DNA of 64,000 bases from Lepiota brunneoincarnata (taxonomy: Eukaryota; Basidiomycota; Agaricomycetes; Agaricales; Agaricaceae). The stretch covers positions 1 through 64,000 of the forward strand of contig JAEBUN010000016.1 in the NCBI GenBank assembly GCA_023014365.1, written 5' to 3'. Of the stretch, positions 21,033 to 31,988 are shown piece by piece. Under the pieces are notes generated by a model. It searched no databases. It had not been told where the DNA came from and was given only the letters and a program-made list of their open reading frames with translations. Position numbers and translations under genes: made by a program. How positions within the stretch are numbered: position 1 is the first letter of the stretch; each line of letters begins with the position of its first letter.

Positions 21033-22128
21033 CCAACCTAACCCTGCCACCGATACTGCTGATGACCAACCAGACAGGACCAACAGTCCTTATATCATCC
21101 GGCATACCTTCCTTCCCTCCAACCAACCCGAGATACAATCCATCCTTTTACACGAAGTTCCCTTTCATATTACCGGAACCCGTCTTAAACGCAGTCCAGC
21201 GATGGTACCCCTGGTCGACACCTGCTGGAAGACATTTACTGCTCTTCTGTATCACAAGCGCCTCGTCCACGACCGAGCAACAGAATTCGAAAAACTATGC
21301 GCCACTATTCTTTCTAGCGCAACAGAGGAACAGGACCGCAACACCATTTCTGCCATGCTATCAACCGCTCTCACCGAATTCCCGTTTGAGAGTCCGATCC
21401 CAAGCCCGAGCAATGGAAGCGGAAGTCAGGACTGCCCTATCCTACCTATCGGGACCACCACCCAACCTTCCAACCCTCCCATGGTGGATACGAGTAACCA
21501 ACCATCAAGTGTTGTACAAGCTATATCTGCTTCTAATGACGCCCCCATCGGGACTACCACCACTCACTTATCCACCACCCGAACTCGCTGCAATTGCTGC
21601 TGTCGATTCGGCCATATCAAAGCAGGATGCCCGCGCTACCAATGTTGATATTGTCGAAAGATTGCCCCAGGCCATTACGAGAAGCACTGCGAGAGAAACC
21701 CTTACCAGCATCAACCCGCAAGTATGGTACCTGGCCTGTATCGCCGCCCACGAGGAATACCAAGCAGAGCTCGATCCCTCACACGCGAAACCACAAACAA
21801 CAATATTCGACACATTGTTGCAAGCACCGAGCAGCGCCCCGCTTCAGCCAGACCCCTCCGCACCCGAATTCAAAATGCCCCCGTCGTCATTCCGGCCACC
21901 AACGCCACCACCACATCTGCTAGTGGAAGCCACCGACTTCCTGAATCAATCCTTCGGCACACCCACCACCATTCACTCCAGAGAACCCATCGTCATCGAC
22001 CTCACCCAAGACCCGCCATCCCCAGACCACCAAGCTACCGAAGCGACTCCCCAGAACCCGACCCATACTTTGACTGGGACCCCATCGCCGAATCAAACAT
22101 TACAGGAGAGCCTGTCGGACTATACTGA
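20914..22128 (+). pseudogene. Post-integrase zinc-knuckle ORF of copy B (one internal TGA)
   Basis: Starts at ATG 20914, overlapping the pol 3' end by 119 bases. It encodes a CX2CX4HX4C knuckle (CNCCCRFGHIKAGC), reaches a TGA at about 21646-21648 where copy A has CGA, and continues open through the second knuckle (YCRKIAPGHYEKHC) to end in DPYFDWDPIAESNITGEP at 22128. The C-terminal SNITGEPxG is shared with element D. The same region is open in a second frame (20972-22543). Confidence 0.55.
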
Positions 22129-22543
22129 GGATATGTCTGATGAGGACATCAGACCTTACGAAGGGGATAATGTTATGAACAGTCCAGACCGGGAGGAACA
22201 AGAACTATTGTTCGACTTTACAAGATGGGTACAGGAGACTACAGACCAATTACGGGCACAAGAATACGAAGACGAGGAAGGGGAATATTACACCGCCATG
22301 CAGGACCTGGCAAGAGAAGCAGGAATGGAGATAACCTTGGAGGATATATTGGAATACCCCAAGGACGAAGAAGATAACCATGGATCAACCGATCCAACCT
22401 CCGATACGGATGGAAGCACTGAGAGAATGGAGAGCGAGAACGGAGAGGACTCCATGGAGATACAATCGGGAGAAGGAGATTATGAGTCAGAAGAAAGCGA
22501 TGGAACATCGCACAGCAGTAGCGGGAGTACTGACTCATTGTAA
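20972..22543 (+). CDS. Second post-integrase ORF of copy B running into the 3' LTR (523 aa)
   Basis: A stop-free frame of 523 codons overlaps both the pol end and the zinc-knuckle ORF, crosses the polypurine tract and ends inside the 3' LTR at 22543. The last third is strongly acidic (EYEDEEGEYYTAMQDLAREA, GDYESEESDG). The LTR-encoded part is open in all A and B LTRs. In copy A the upstream part is broken by a one-base C-run difference. A separately expressed LTR ORF from ATG 22175 is an alternative. Protein expression is unproven. Confidence 0.4.
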   Translation: MDAFSSGKESYPWRTASKEIANLTLPPILLMTNQTGPTVLISSGIPSFPPTNPRYNPSFYTKFPFILPEPVLNAVQRWYPWSTPAGRHLLLFCITSASSTTEQQNSKNYAPLFFLAQQRNRTATPFLPCYQPLSPNSRLRVRSQARAMEAEVRTALSYLSGPPPNLPTLPWWIRVTNHQVLYKLYLLLMTPPSGLPPLTYPPPELAAIAAVDSAISKQDARATNVDIVERLPQAITRSTARETLTSINPQVWYLACIAAHEEYQAELDPSHAKPQTTIFDTLLQAPSSAPLQPDPSAPEFKMPPSSFRPPTPPPHLLVEATDFLNQSFGTPTTIHSREPIVIDLTQDPPSPDHQATEATPQNPTHTLTGTPSPNQTLQESLSDYTEDMSDEDIRPYEGDNVMNSPDREEQELLFDFTRWVQETTDQLRAQEYEDEEGEYYTAMQDLAREAGMEITLEDILEYPKDEEDNHGSTDPTSDTDGSTERMESENGEDSMEIQSGEGDYESEESDGTSHSSSGSTDSL

Positions 22544-22868
22544 TATAAATAACGCTAAGATGCCATCAGCCAGGATGTGCATCATGGTCAGGACTGCGCA
22601 CGACCAGTAGAACAGCCAAGTAACCTATAACGAGTATATAGCACCTCATAGGTATATAAGGCCTGTACAAGTAGAGATTAAAGCCTCAAGCTTTAATCTT
22701 GTTAACAGCGGTCGTTTACCTCTCTGCCTTAACTTGGCATCTTCCCTCGTTATCTCATTGAGCGCGATCCACTAAGCTCTATAAGGCCAACCATCTCGGA
22801 CACCTTGTAGAGTGATTGAAGGCCGTCTCCAGTTATCCTCGGATACAGAAGGAGCACGGATCATAACA
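22171..22868 (+). repeat. 3' LTR of copy B (698 bp)
   Basis: Directly follows the polypurine tract (AAGGGGATAA). Same termini and length as the 5' LTR, with only a few substitutions. CTACC follows at 22869-22873. Confidence 0.96.
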
Positions 22869-22873
22869 CTACC
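22869..22873. repeat. Target-site duplication (right) of copy B
   Basis: CTACC, matching 14622-14626. Confidence 0.95.
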
Positions 22874-24613
22874 ACATAGAAGGATCATCTCACAAGACCA
22901 TTGTATGGTCAGATCACGATAACCTTCACCACTGGAGAAAACCCGAGGATCTCAGTAGAAGACAAGCTTGATGGATCGCCTACATGCAACGATTTGACAT
23001 CAAAATCTGGCACATCCCTGGAAAGAAAAATGGACCAGCAGATGCTCTCTTGAGACAACCTGACCATGAACCAAAGATAAAAGACAACAAACAGATTGTT
23101 GCCCTACCCAATAAATTCTTCACCCCAGAACGATCACAGCACATCCGTATTATTGATGAAACTACAAAGCACAAAATAAAGGAGCTGTGGAAGAAGAAGA
23201 AACAAACTGACATTGCCCAAGAAGATGACTCAGGACACCTATGTGTTCATGGAAAGCTATTTATACCTCAAGATCTACATCTCAGATGCCACCTACTGCA
23301 ACGAGTACATGACTCACCAACCGCAGGACACCCAGGAATCGCAGAAACCACTAGAAAACTCCAGGAGTATGCCTATTGGCCCAGGATGCGATCATTTGTC
23401 AAGAACTATGTCCAAGGATGTGGTGCTTGCCAACAATACAAGATCAATTGCCACCCCCTGAAGCCACCACTTCAACCTATCCCTGGATCCCATTCTACCT
23501 GTCCATTCTCAAATATCTCGATGGATCTTATCACAGACCTACCCCCAGATGGACCCCATGATTCTATACTGGTCATGGTCAACCAGCTTATGAAGGGGAT
23601 AATTCTAGAACCTACTGTGAAAACTGCCAACGTGGACAAGATTGCCGAAATTCTTATCAAATGGCTATTCTCTAGATTTGGCCTTCCTGAAAAGGTTTTC
23701 AGCGATCGCGACCCCAGATTTGCTGCCAAATCCATGAAGGAATTCTACAAACAACTTGGAATTGAACAAGCACTCTCTACCACCTACCACCCACAGACAG
23801 ATGGACAAACAGAGCGATTCAACCAAGAAATAGAACTACACCTTGGCATCTATTGCTCATCAAACCCAAACAAATGGGCAAAGGCACTTCCACTCTTGGA
23901 ATCACAACTCGAAGACACATGCTGAATGCCAACATACCCCACTTGAACTCCTCTATGGATCAACCCCCAAAGGATTTCCGACCTCTGAGGAGCCAACAAA
24001 CATTCCAGCAGTAGGAGAGAAGTTTAAATACCTTGCCAAGATACGCCAAGAAGCTCAAGCTGCGCATGAACAAGCCAGACTAAAAATGGCTGCAAGATAT
24101 AACTGGCCAGATATCAATCTGAAAGTTGGACAAAAGGTTTGGCTAGACAACCACAACCTCCCAATTCAGTACGCCTTGAAGAAACTGGCCCAACGCTGAG
24201 AAGGTCCCTTCACCATAACAAGAAAACTTGGACCTGTTACCTATGAGCTAAAATTACCCATCAAATGGAAAATCCACAACAAGTTTCATGCAAGCCTCCT
24301 AATGCCTGCAGAAGAGAACGACACACATGGGGAATACAACACAGCCCCGCCTCCTGACCTTGTCAATAGAGAAGAAGAATACGAGGTCAAGTCAATACTG
24401 CGCCACAGAAGATTCTGGAACAAGTATCAATTCCTAGTCAGATGGAAAGGATACCTTCCCACTGAGGACTCCTGGGAGCCAGAAGCAAACCTGGAGAACA
24501 CCAAGGAAATCATTGAAGAATATAAAAAGGCCCACAAGCTAGACAGCCCCACCAATGACCCAACCACCCAACACTCGAGCAACCACTCCAGACCTCCCAG
24601 AGCCAGACAATGA
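22874..24613 (+). pseudogene. Pol 3' half of copy C: RNase H end, integrase, chromodomain (decayed)
   Basis: It resumes at the RNase H C-terminus (SHKTIVWSDHDNL-like) and runs through the integrase zinc region (CGACQQYK), catalytic core (SMDLITDLP, FSDRDPRF, QTERFNQE) and chromodomain (VRWKGYLPTEDSWEP). Defects are TGA at 22969-22971 and 24197-24199 (both CGA in copy B) and a 5-base deletion near 23902 that shifts the frame after PLLE. The first Asp of the triad and flanking motifs are still readable. Confidence 0.92.
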
Positions 24614-24818
24614 TGGATGCCTTTTCATCCAGGAAAGAATCATATCCCTGGTGAACCGCATCACAGGAAATAGCCAACCTGGCCCTGCCACCAATACCAT
24701 TGACAACCAACCAGACAGGACCAACAGTCCTTACATCATCTGGCATACCTTCCTTCCCTCCAATCAACCTGAAATACAATCCATCCTTCTACATGTTCCC
24801 TTTCATATTACTGGAACC

Positions 24819-25201
24819 TGTTATCAAAAGTCTTATCAGAAGGACAGTTACTTTGAACTACATTCCCATGTCACCATGAAACCATCAGTAGTGTACATCA
24901 GAAGGACTATTATTACCATATGCCTCATGTTTCTTATCTCTGACTCATAGTTACCTTGGTCCGGACTATTATAGTAGGAGTACAGCCACACTTAGAAGTA
25001 TATAAGGATACAGTACAATACCTTGTATCCTTATCTTAGTGTTATAAAGTTCTTGCCTCCTATACCTCTTTGCCATAATCGGCTGGACTTATAGTGCTCC
25101 GTCGTCTCCAAGTCATGCTCAGTAGGACAGGACCAAGTCTGTATAGACATCCTGTATTGAACCCTGTGCTACTCAAGAGCAAACCCTTAACCCAGGTAAC
25201 A
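24819..25201 (+). repeat. Solo LTR of the Gypsy-2 family (383 bp) inside copy C
   Basis: TGTTATCA...GGTAACA, flanked by a perfect 5-base duplication GAACC (24814-24818 and 25202-25206), and closely similar to the copy D LTR (10240-10625). The lack of internal sequence indicates LTR-LTR recombination after insertion. Confidence 0.93.
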
Positions 25202-25206
25202 GAACC

Positions 25207-26111
25207 CATCTTAAATGCAGTCCAGCAATGGTACCCCTGGTCGACACCTGCTGGAAGATATTTACTGCTCTTCTGTATCACAAGTGCCTCATCTACGACC
25301 GAACAACAGAATTCCAAGAACTATGCACCACTATTCTTTCTAGCACAACAGAGGAACAGGACCACGCTACCATTTCTGCCATGTTATCAACCGCTCTCAC
25401 CAAATTCCCATTCGAGAGTCCAATCCCAAGCCCAAACAATGGAAGTGGAAGTCAGGACCACCCTATCCTATCTATTGGGACCACCACCCAACCTCCCAAC
25501 CCTCCCATGGTGGATACAAATAACCAACCACCAAGTGCTATACAAGTTATATCTGCTTCTAATGATACCCCCACTGGGACTACCACCAACCACCTATCCA
25601 ACACCAGAACTCGCTGCAATTGCTGCCATCGATACGGCCATATCAAAGCAGGATGCCTGCACTACCAATATCAATATTGCCAAAAGATTGCCCCCAGCCA
25701 TTACAAGAAGCACTGTGAAAGAAATCCTTACCAACATCAACTTGCAAGTATGGTACCTGGCCTGTATTGCTGCCCATGAGGAATACCAAGCAGAGCTCGA
25801 TCCCTCACATGCAAAACCACAAACAACAATATTTGACACATTATTGCAAACACTGAGCAGCACCCCACCTCAGCCAGACCCCTCCGCACCCAAATTCAAG
25901 GTGCCCCCGTTATCATTCCGGCCACCAACACCACCACCACATCTACTGGTAGAAGCCACCAATTTTCTGAATTGGTCCTTCAACACACCTGTCACCACTT
26001 GCTCCAGGGAACCCCTTGTCATCGACCTCACCCAAGACCTGCCATCCCCAGGCCACTGAGTTATTGAAGCGACTCTCCAGAACCCAACCCCTACTATGAC
26101 TGGGACCCCGT
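25207..26111 (+). pseudogene. Post-integrase region of copy C
   Basis: Aligned with 21190-22080 of copy B. The zinc-knuckle frame is still visible (CNCCHRYGHIKAGC, then YCQKIAPSHYKKHC), but a Cys of the second knuckle region and several other residues have changed. One frame (25094-26059) remains open for 321 codons and ends with IDLTQDLPSPGH. E1 interrupts the sequence at 26112. Confidence 0.8.
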
Positions 26112-27978
26112 TGAAATGCGGATTACTTTACGAGATTGAAAACGAAGTTCGTTAACAGGTTCGCTAATTCCAACTTTATAAGTTCGTGGGGGAGAGGTTG
26201 TCACAGATCTCCAGAAATATATTCAATTCTAGTGTTTTTAGGGTTTTGGTACGTTATTCTCTTAGTCTCCAACTAGACAGACAGTTGTTCTATCTGAATA
26301 CAATGGGAACTTTTGATGGTCGTTGCTATATAATATGTTAACTAATATCTTCACGATTCGATAAGTCAGGCGAAACGCAAGCTTTCGCAATCAGTGAACC
26401 TCCGTAGACCTAGCAGACAATGTGTTCTAACAGGCCCTAGCGTACTACGTCCTTTTCTCTTGACAATACTGTAAATTTACACTACCCAGTGAGACAGGCT
26501 TTTGACAAGCTCCTGCAGTAAGTGTCTTTAAGCTAGTAGGCCTAGCGGACGGCGTTATCTAACGGGCCCTAGCGCACTACAGCTTCTGAATAAGGCAATA
26601 AAACTTTTATACCACTCAGCGAGACAGGCTTCTAGCGAGCTCCTGCAGTAAGTATCTTTAAACTAGATAGACCTAGTGGACAGCGTTTTCAACGGGCCCT
26701 AGCGTACTATGTTCGCTTCTCAATTAAACAGCTCTACAATTCAATGGTATACTTCTGAGGCAAGGCCTCTAAGAGGAACCCAAAGAAACGGAAGTCAGTG
26801 AACTTTTCTACTTAAGAACCGAAGAGGCATAGCAACTCGTATTCAGTTCTCGAGTCAAGCAGAAGGGTCTGTCAATATCTCAATCGTTTCAAAGGGTCTG
26901 GTTTTAAAGAGTATAACTCTTTAAGTCTCTGGTGGTCTTATGACCAAAGAAAATCGTGTAAAATTGCTTTATATTCTTATCCTAATCAACCATACAATCA
27001 GGGGGGGAAATAGGCAAGCGGTTTCTTGCCTCCCATGTAATTTACAGACGAGTTTTTATAACAATATACAATTAACTTATGGGTATACCTGAAACAAGCC
27101 TTCAGCTTCATCATTTTATTGTCTCCTCATCATTTAGGAGCATCATTCTAGGAGTTCCGATATCAGCGACATCAATTTGCTCTCAGGGACTTGCTCCCTA
27201 GGTGCCTGGCTATTTATATCACAGCCAGCCGGGTTAGCAAGTTTCCTCGCTAACGTTTATCTATTGGTTTTTATTTTATTCTTGGACTCTCCACACCTGA
27301 GCTTTTCAACCCTAATGTTCTAAAGTCCACTTCCATAGTCTTCAGGTAGTAGACTAACACTAGAATTAATTAGCTTATTCTATTCTTATCAATCTTCATT
27401 TTCTAGTTCATCATTTCTGATCTCTTTTTGTTTCTATGAGGGGGCATCCTTCCCTGAGTACCCTCGGGGATACCCCCATTTGATCCCTTAGGTTTCAATA
27501 TCATCAGAACCGTTTCAAGGGGACATTCTTGTCAGGGCATTCAGCTAATCCCTACATTCTTTTGTCAAGATTCACTCCCGGACCTGTTATTATGACTAGG
27601 TACCATCCGGATGACATAGGTGTTGCGACTCGTCCGCTTTCTAGGGCAGAGGCGAAGAAATGGGTCTTTTTGTGCAGTCATGAGTATCTTAACTAATATC
27701 TTAGTTAACACGGTATCGGATACAATGCTCGGGTACATTCATACCAGAGTCATTCTTCCATAGCCTTGTCACCCATAAGTTAGTTAACATCACTTTTACT
27801 TGTCTGGGTGTTCTGGTTCTGTTTCTGAGATGTCCGCCTTCACATATTTTAGATAGTATTCTAAATCTCTCGCACCCAGTGTCTGACCATGGCCATATAC
27901 TGATATTATTCAGTAACGGAGAGTTAGTTACTTTATTAGCTAGTGATTTCACAAATGAAATGATTTTGCGGCGCAACA
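26112..27978. mobile_element. E1: 1.87-kb non-coding inserted element (possibly a long solo LTR)
   Basis: It begins TGAAATGCGG, ends GCGCAACA, and interrupts copy C at GGGACCCCGT|CGCC with CCGT duplicated on both sides. The last 780 bases are closely repeated at 28726-29510 (E2). I find no ORF resembling a transposase. TG...CA ends and a short duplication fit a large solo LTR, but the internal region of such an element is not in the window. No class assignment is certain. Confidence 0.7.
26405..26712. repeat. Tandem repeat with a period of about 132 bp inside E1
   Basis: Three diverged units share TAG-CCTAG-GGAC followed by GGCCCTAGCG-ACTA at about 26405, 26537 and 26668. The first two full units also share GAGACAGGCTT and GAGCTCCTGCAGTAAGT. 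Confidence 0.8.
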
Positions 27979-28067
27979 CCGTCGCCGAATCAAACATCAC
28001 AGGAGAGCCTGTCAGACTATACTGAGGATATGTCTGATGAGGACATCAGACCTTACAAAGGGGATAA

Positions 28068-28725
28068 TGTTATGAATAGTCCGGATCGAGAAGAACAGGA
28101 ACAACTATTCAACTTTACAAGATGGGTACAGGAAACAATATTACAACACCATGCAGGACCTGGCGAGAGAAGCAGGAATGGAGATAACTCTGGAGGATAT
28201 TCTGGAATACCCCAAGGACAAAGAAGACAGCCATGGATTGACCAATCCAACCTCCGATATGGATGGAAGCACCGAGAGAGTGGAGAGCAAGAATGGAGGA
28301 GATTCCATGGAGATAGAATCGGGAGAAGGAAACTATGAGTCAGAGGAAAGCGATGGAACATTGCACAGCAGTAAGAACAAGGACACTGACTCATTGTAAT
28401 ATAAATAACAGTAGGATGCCATCACCTAGGATGCGCATCATGGTCAAGACTGCGGATGACCAGTAGAACAGCCCAACTACCTATAACAAGTATATAGTGT
28501 CTCATAGGTATATAAGGCCTGTACAAGTAGAGATTAAAGCCTTAAGCTTTAATCTTGTTAACAGTGGTCATTAACCCTCTCTGCCTTAACTTGGCATGTT
28601 CCCTCATTATCTCATTGAGTGCAATCCACTAAGCTCTGCAAGGCCAACCGTCTTGGACACCTTGTAGAGTGATTGAAGGCCATCTCCAGTTATCCTTGGA
28701 TACAGAAGGAGCACAGATCATAACA
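28068..28725 (+). repeat. 3' LTR of copy C (658 bp, with deletions)
   Basis: It follows the polypurine tract AAAGGGGATAA and runs TGTTATGAATAG to ATCATAACA. It is about 40 bases shorter than the 698-base LTRs, with a deletion in the ORF region near 28135. The next bases, CTAGG (28726-28730), are the start of resumed E2 sequence. Confidence 0.93.
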
Positions 28726-29510
28726 CTAGGTGCCTGGTTATTTATATCACAGCCAGTTGGGTTAGCAAGTTTACTCACTAACTCTTATCTAAGGGTTTTT
28801 ATCTTTTTCTTGGATTCTCCACACCCGGGTTCTCAACCCTAATGTCCTAAAAGTTCACTTCCATAGCCTTCAGGCAGTAAACTAATAGTAGAATTTAATT
28901 AGCTTGTTTCATTCTTATCAATCTCTATTTTCTAGTCTATCATTTCTGGTCTCTTTTGTTACTATGAAGGAGCATCCGTGCCTGAGTACCCTCTTGGATA
29001 CCCCCATCTGATCTTTTATCTTTCAATACCATCAGAGCTGTTCCAAGGGGACATTCTTGTCAGGGCATTAGCTAATCCCTTCATGCTTTTGTCAAGATTT
29101 ACTTCCGGACCTGTTATTATGACTAGGTATCATCCGGATGACATAGGTGTTGCAACTCATACATATGCTTTCTAGGGCAGAGGCAAGGAAATGGGTCTTT
29201 TGTGCAGTCATGAGTATCTTAACTAATATCTTAGTTAACACAGTATCGGATACAATGCTTGGGTACATTCATACCAGAGTCATTCTTCCATAGCCTTATC
29301 ACTAATAAGTTAGTTAACATCACTTTTACTTGTCTGGGTGTTCTGGTTCTGTTTCTGAGATGTCTGCCTTCACATATTTTAGATAGTATTCTAAATCTCT
29401 TGCACCCAGTGTCTGACCATGGCCATATACTAATATTATTTGGTAACGGAGAGTTAGTTACTTTATTAGCTAGTGATTTCACAAATGAAATGATTTTGTG
29501 GCGCAACACT
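28726..29510. mobile_element. E2: right-hand part of a second E element, host of copy C
   Basis: Collinear with the last 780 bases of E1 (27198-27978), ending with the same GGCGCAACA. It starts at CTAGG, exactly where copy C ends, so copy C inserted into this E element and the left part lies beyond the window. No coding content is recognised. Confidence 0.8.
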
Positions 29511-29787
29511 GGAGTATACTCAATAGGCTATGTAGAGTCCTGAATCCTTCCAGAGAGCATTCTGATAGCTTGGTTCACTAAGCTTAGTGATAATGAACTG
29601 GTTTGAACACTTCCGAGGCTTGAATATCCTCAAATCGGTCGAACTGGCTACTATGGGACATAGTACCAATCCTCTATAGAGTACTTTAATGATATAGCCA
29701 ATGCTTCTATGTAGAGAATTGTCCTGAAGTACAGAATTCATGTATAGGCATGAAATTGGCATATCAGCATCACCATCCTCCCAGATA
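29511..29787. other. Unassigned stretch between E2 and Tc1-like copy 2
   Basis: AT-rich single-copy-looking sequence. I see no gene or repeat in it. It probably represents the original flank of E2. Confidence 0.5.
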
Positions 29788-30118
29788 CAGTAAGGGATAA
29801 AACCCTTCCAATGATTTTTATACTTCAACAAATATGTTAATAACTGCCCACCTACTAAGGATGAAACCTTCATATTTTAATTGGGAATACCTATATGACT
29901 CATATATCATCCTGCCAAATATCATTACATCATATGCCATTTTGGGAAGTCAGTGAATTAAACAATCATTTAAGGTCATTGGAAGGGTTTTGTCCATCTC
30001 TAAGAAATCACCAATAATTACACTTTTAGTACTTTGTATACCCTCCCCTGGCATCCAAGACAGCCTGAACCCTATCAGGCATACTCTCTATCAGATTCTG
30101 ACACACTTCTGCTGGAAT

Positions 30119-31623
30119 CTAATCCCATTCCTTTTGTGTCCTATCCCATAATTCTTCCATCCCCTGAGGTGGAGTGTCATACTCCCCTAACTTGATTTTA
30201 AGGTAAGTCCACAAATGTTCAATTGGATTAAGGTCTGGAGATTGTGGAGGCCACACCATAACCTCCATTTCAGCTGCTTTGAACCATTTTTGAGCCTTGG
30301 TGCACCTATGTTTGGGATCATTATCTTGTTGAAAGACAATATCCTCCACCTCTTTGTCATACCACTCCAGGCTCCCCTTGAGTTCATCCTCCAAAATGGT
30401 GACAAATAGATCACCATCCATCTTACCATTAATCTTGGCTGCCAACCCTGGACCTTCCCACAGCATACAGCCCCATACCATAATGGAACCTCCTCTAAAC
30501 TTTGTGGTTCCCTGCACCAGCCTATCACTAAGCCTCTCCCCTGCTCTTTTCCAGACCCAAAACCTGCCATCTGACCCTAAGTGATTGATTTTGGTCTCAT
30601 CTGACCAAACCACCCTCTTCCAGTCTTCCAGAGTCCAGTCTGCATGTGCCTCTGCCCACTCCAATCTTTTCCTCTTGTGTATAACTGTTATGATACATCC
30701 TTACTTTGACCTACGCCTTGGACTTCTTATGCCAAAAGTCTTTAGTTGTAATATACTAAAGCATTATGAATATCTTTTTCTTCTGTACTTTGTTTTGTTT
30801 CTTTATTATGTAACCATTTTCACTTTGATCTGTTACATAATATTTTCTCAATTTGTTATCATTTCTCATACTCTTAACTATTAATAGATAACTATGTATA
30901 GATAGTTATACTTAGATAGTTAAACATAGTTCATCCAGACTTCTTTACTTCTTTCACTCTTCTTTTGCTTCTTCCACACTTCTTTTGCTTCTCCCATACT
31001 TCTTTGATGATGTATTAATAGTAACTCTGAACAATATATAAGACCTCCAGTCAACCAAGAGAAACTCTTAAGTTTCTACTTGGTTATCTGGTGGAGATTT
31101 ACCTACTTGCTTGAACTCTTAAGTTGTCCTCTTATAAGCCTTATTCTCTAAGTTAGTGAGGAATACCTTGAGAGCTTGCAAAGAGTCTCTTCGAGTGATT
31201 GTTGACTTGGGTGAAGTTAACGATACACTCAACACCAGTTGCACTTTTGAGCATGAAGACTGGCATCACTATAACAATAACAGAGAGTTTAGGCCTTTTC
31301 TGCTTGACTACAGCCTTCATTCCAGCTTTTTTGAGTGCTCTGCAAACTGTTTTGGATGATAGAGGTTGGTCAATGACAGTATGAAGGGTTCTGGTGATTT
31401 GGGAGGCATTTTCAGCCTTGCGGGATGTGATAAGATGAGTGGCATATTTGATATTGCCAACAGAAAGCTTGGTTGGGCAGCCACCAAGTGACTTTGAAAG
31501 TGTTGAACAATGTTTGGAGCAAAGATGAGATATAGTGTTGAGGCCAAGACCAGTGGTAGAAGCAATATGGATAGCAGAGTGGCCTTTGTCCAAAAGGGAA
31601 AGAATATGGTTGCATTGAGTCAT
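30119..31623 (-). pseudogene. Tc1-like transposase of copy 2, disrupted
   Basis: The N-terminal part reads from ATG 31623 (MTQCNHILSLLDKGHSA). The upstream start used in copy 1 is followed at once by TGA here. The frame runs to about 31282, where a solo LTR is inserted after KLSVI. The C-terminal part (30680 down to 30119) retains SDETKINHLG, QQDNDPKH and SPDLNPIEHLW, and ends early where a CAG codon has become TAG (after KEWD). It is not functional. Confidence 0.93.
30686..31276. repeat. Solo LTR of a third family (591 bp) inside Tc1-like copy 2
   Basis: TGTTATGATAC...CTATAACA ends with a 5-base duplication ATAAC at 30681-30685 and 31277-31281. It contains a TATA-like TATATAAG near 31035. 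It differs in sequence from the two Gypsy LTRs above. Confidence 0.9.
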
Positions 31624-31988
31624 AGAGAGGGATCACATGTTAGCAAAATGAGGTTGGGGGGGTGGTGTGAGCTAGGGAAGTGAGCAGCTATATTTATACA
31701 TTATTCCAACCAGTCACATGACATTTATTTGCAATTAGTTGGCTGTAATAAACAAAATCATGTGATTAGAGTAAAGATGGACAAAACCCTTCCAATGACC
31801 TTAAATAATTGTTTAATTCACTGACTTCCCAAAATGGCATATGACGTAATGATATTTGGCAGGATAATACATGAGCCATATAGGTATTCCCAATCATAAT
31901 ATGAAGGTTTCACCTCTAGTAGGTGGGCAATTATTGACATATTTGTTGAAGTATAAAAATCATTGGAAGGGTTTTGTCCCTTACTGTA

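Larger units (their letters stand above)
14627..22868 (+). mobile_element. Gypsy-1 copy B: complete chromodomain Ty3/Gypsy retrotransposon (8,242 bp)
   Basis: A complete element with two 698-base LTRs, gag, pol, two further ORFs, a polypurine tract (22160-22170) and a 5-base target duplication CTACC. The two LTRs differ at only a few positions (for example near 15011, 15051 and 15194), indicating recent insertion. Its pol is a single open frame, the best preserved in the window. Two defects are visible: Asn for the first catalytic Asp of RNase H, and a TGA in the zinc-knuckle ORF. It lies in opposite orientation to copy A. Confidence 0.97.
10626..28725 (+). mobile_element. Gypsy-1 copy C: old, decayed element fragmented by at least five insertions
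   Basis: The pieces in order are gag (10626-11071 and 12675-12784), pol 5' half (to 14626), pol 3' half (22874 onward), the post-integrase region (to 26111), and the tail with 3' LTR (27979-28725). The interruptions are D plus A on the left, Tc1 (11072-12674), copy B (14627-22868), a solo LTR (24819-25201) and E1 (26112-27978). The 5' end lies left of the window. Sequence is aligned throughout with copy B but has many C to T and G to A changes, several CGA to TGA stops and a 5-base deletion in integrase. It is itself inserted in element E2, with CTAGG following its LTR. Confidence 0.9.
29788..31986 (-). mobile_element. Tc1/mariner-like transposon, copy 2, interrupted by a solo LTR
   Basis: Same ends as copy 1 (CAGTAAGGG ... 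CCCTTACTG) between TA dinucleotides at 29786-29787 and 31987-31988, with the transposase on the minus strand. Removing the 591-base solo LTR plus one target copy leaves about 1.6 kb, the size of copy 1. Confidence 0.93.

Noticed and set aside
26112..27978. E1 as a Helitron
   Set aside because: A target duplication appears to be present and there is no hairpin-CTRR end; Helitrons insert without duplication.
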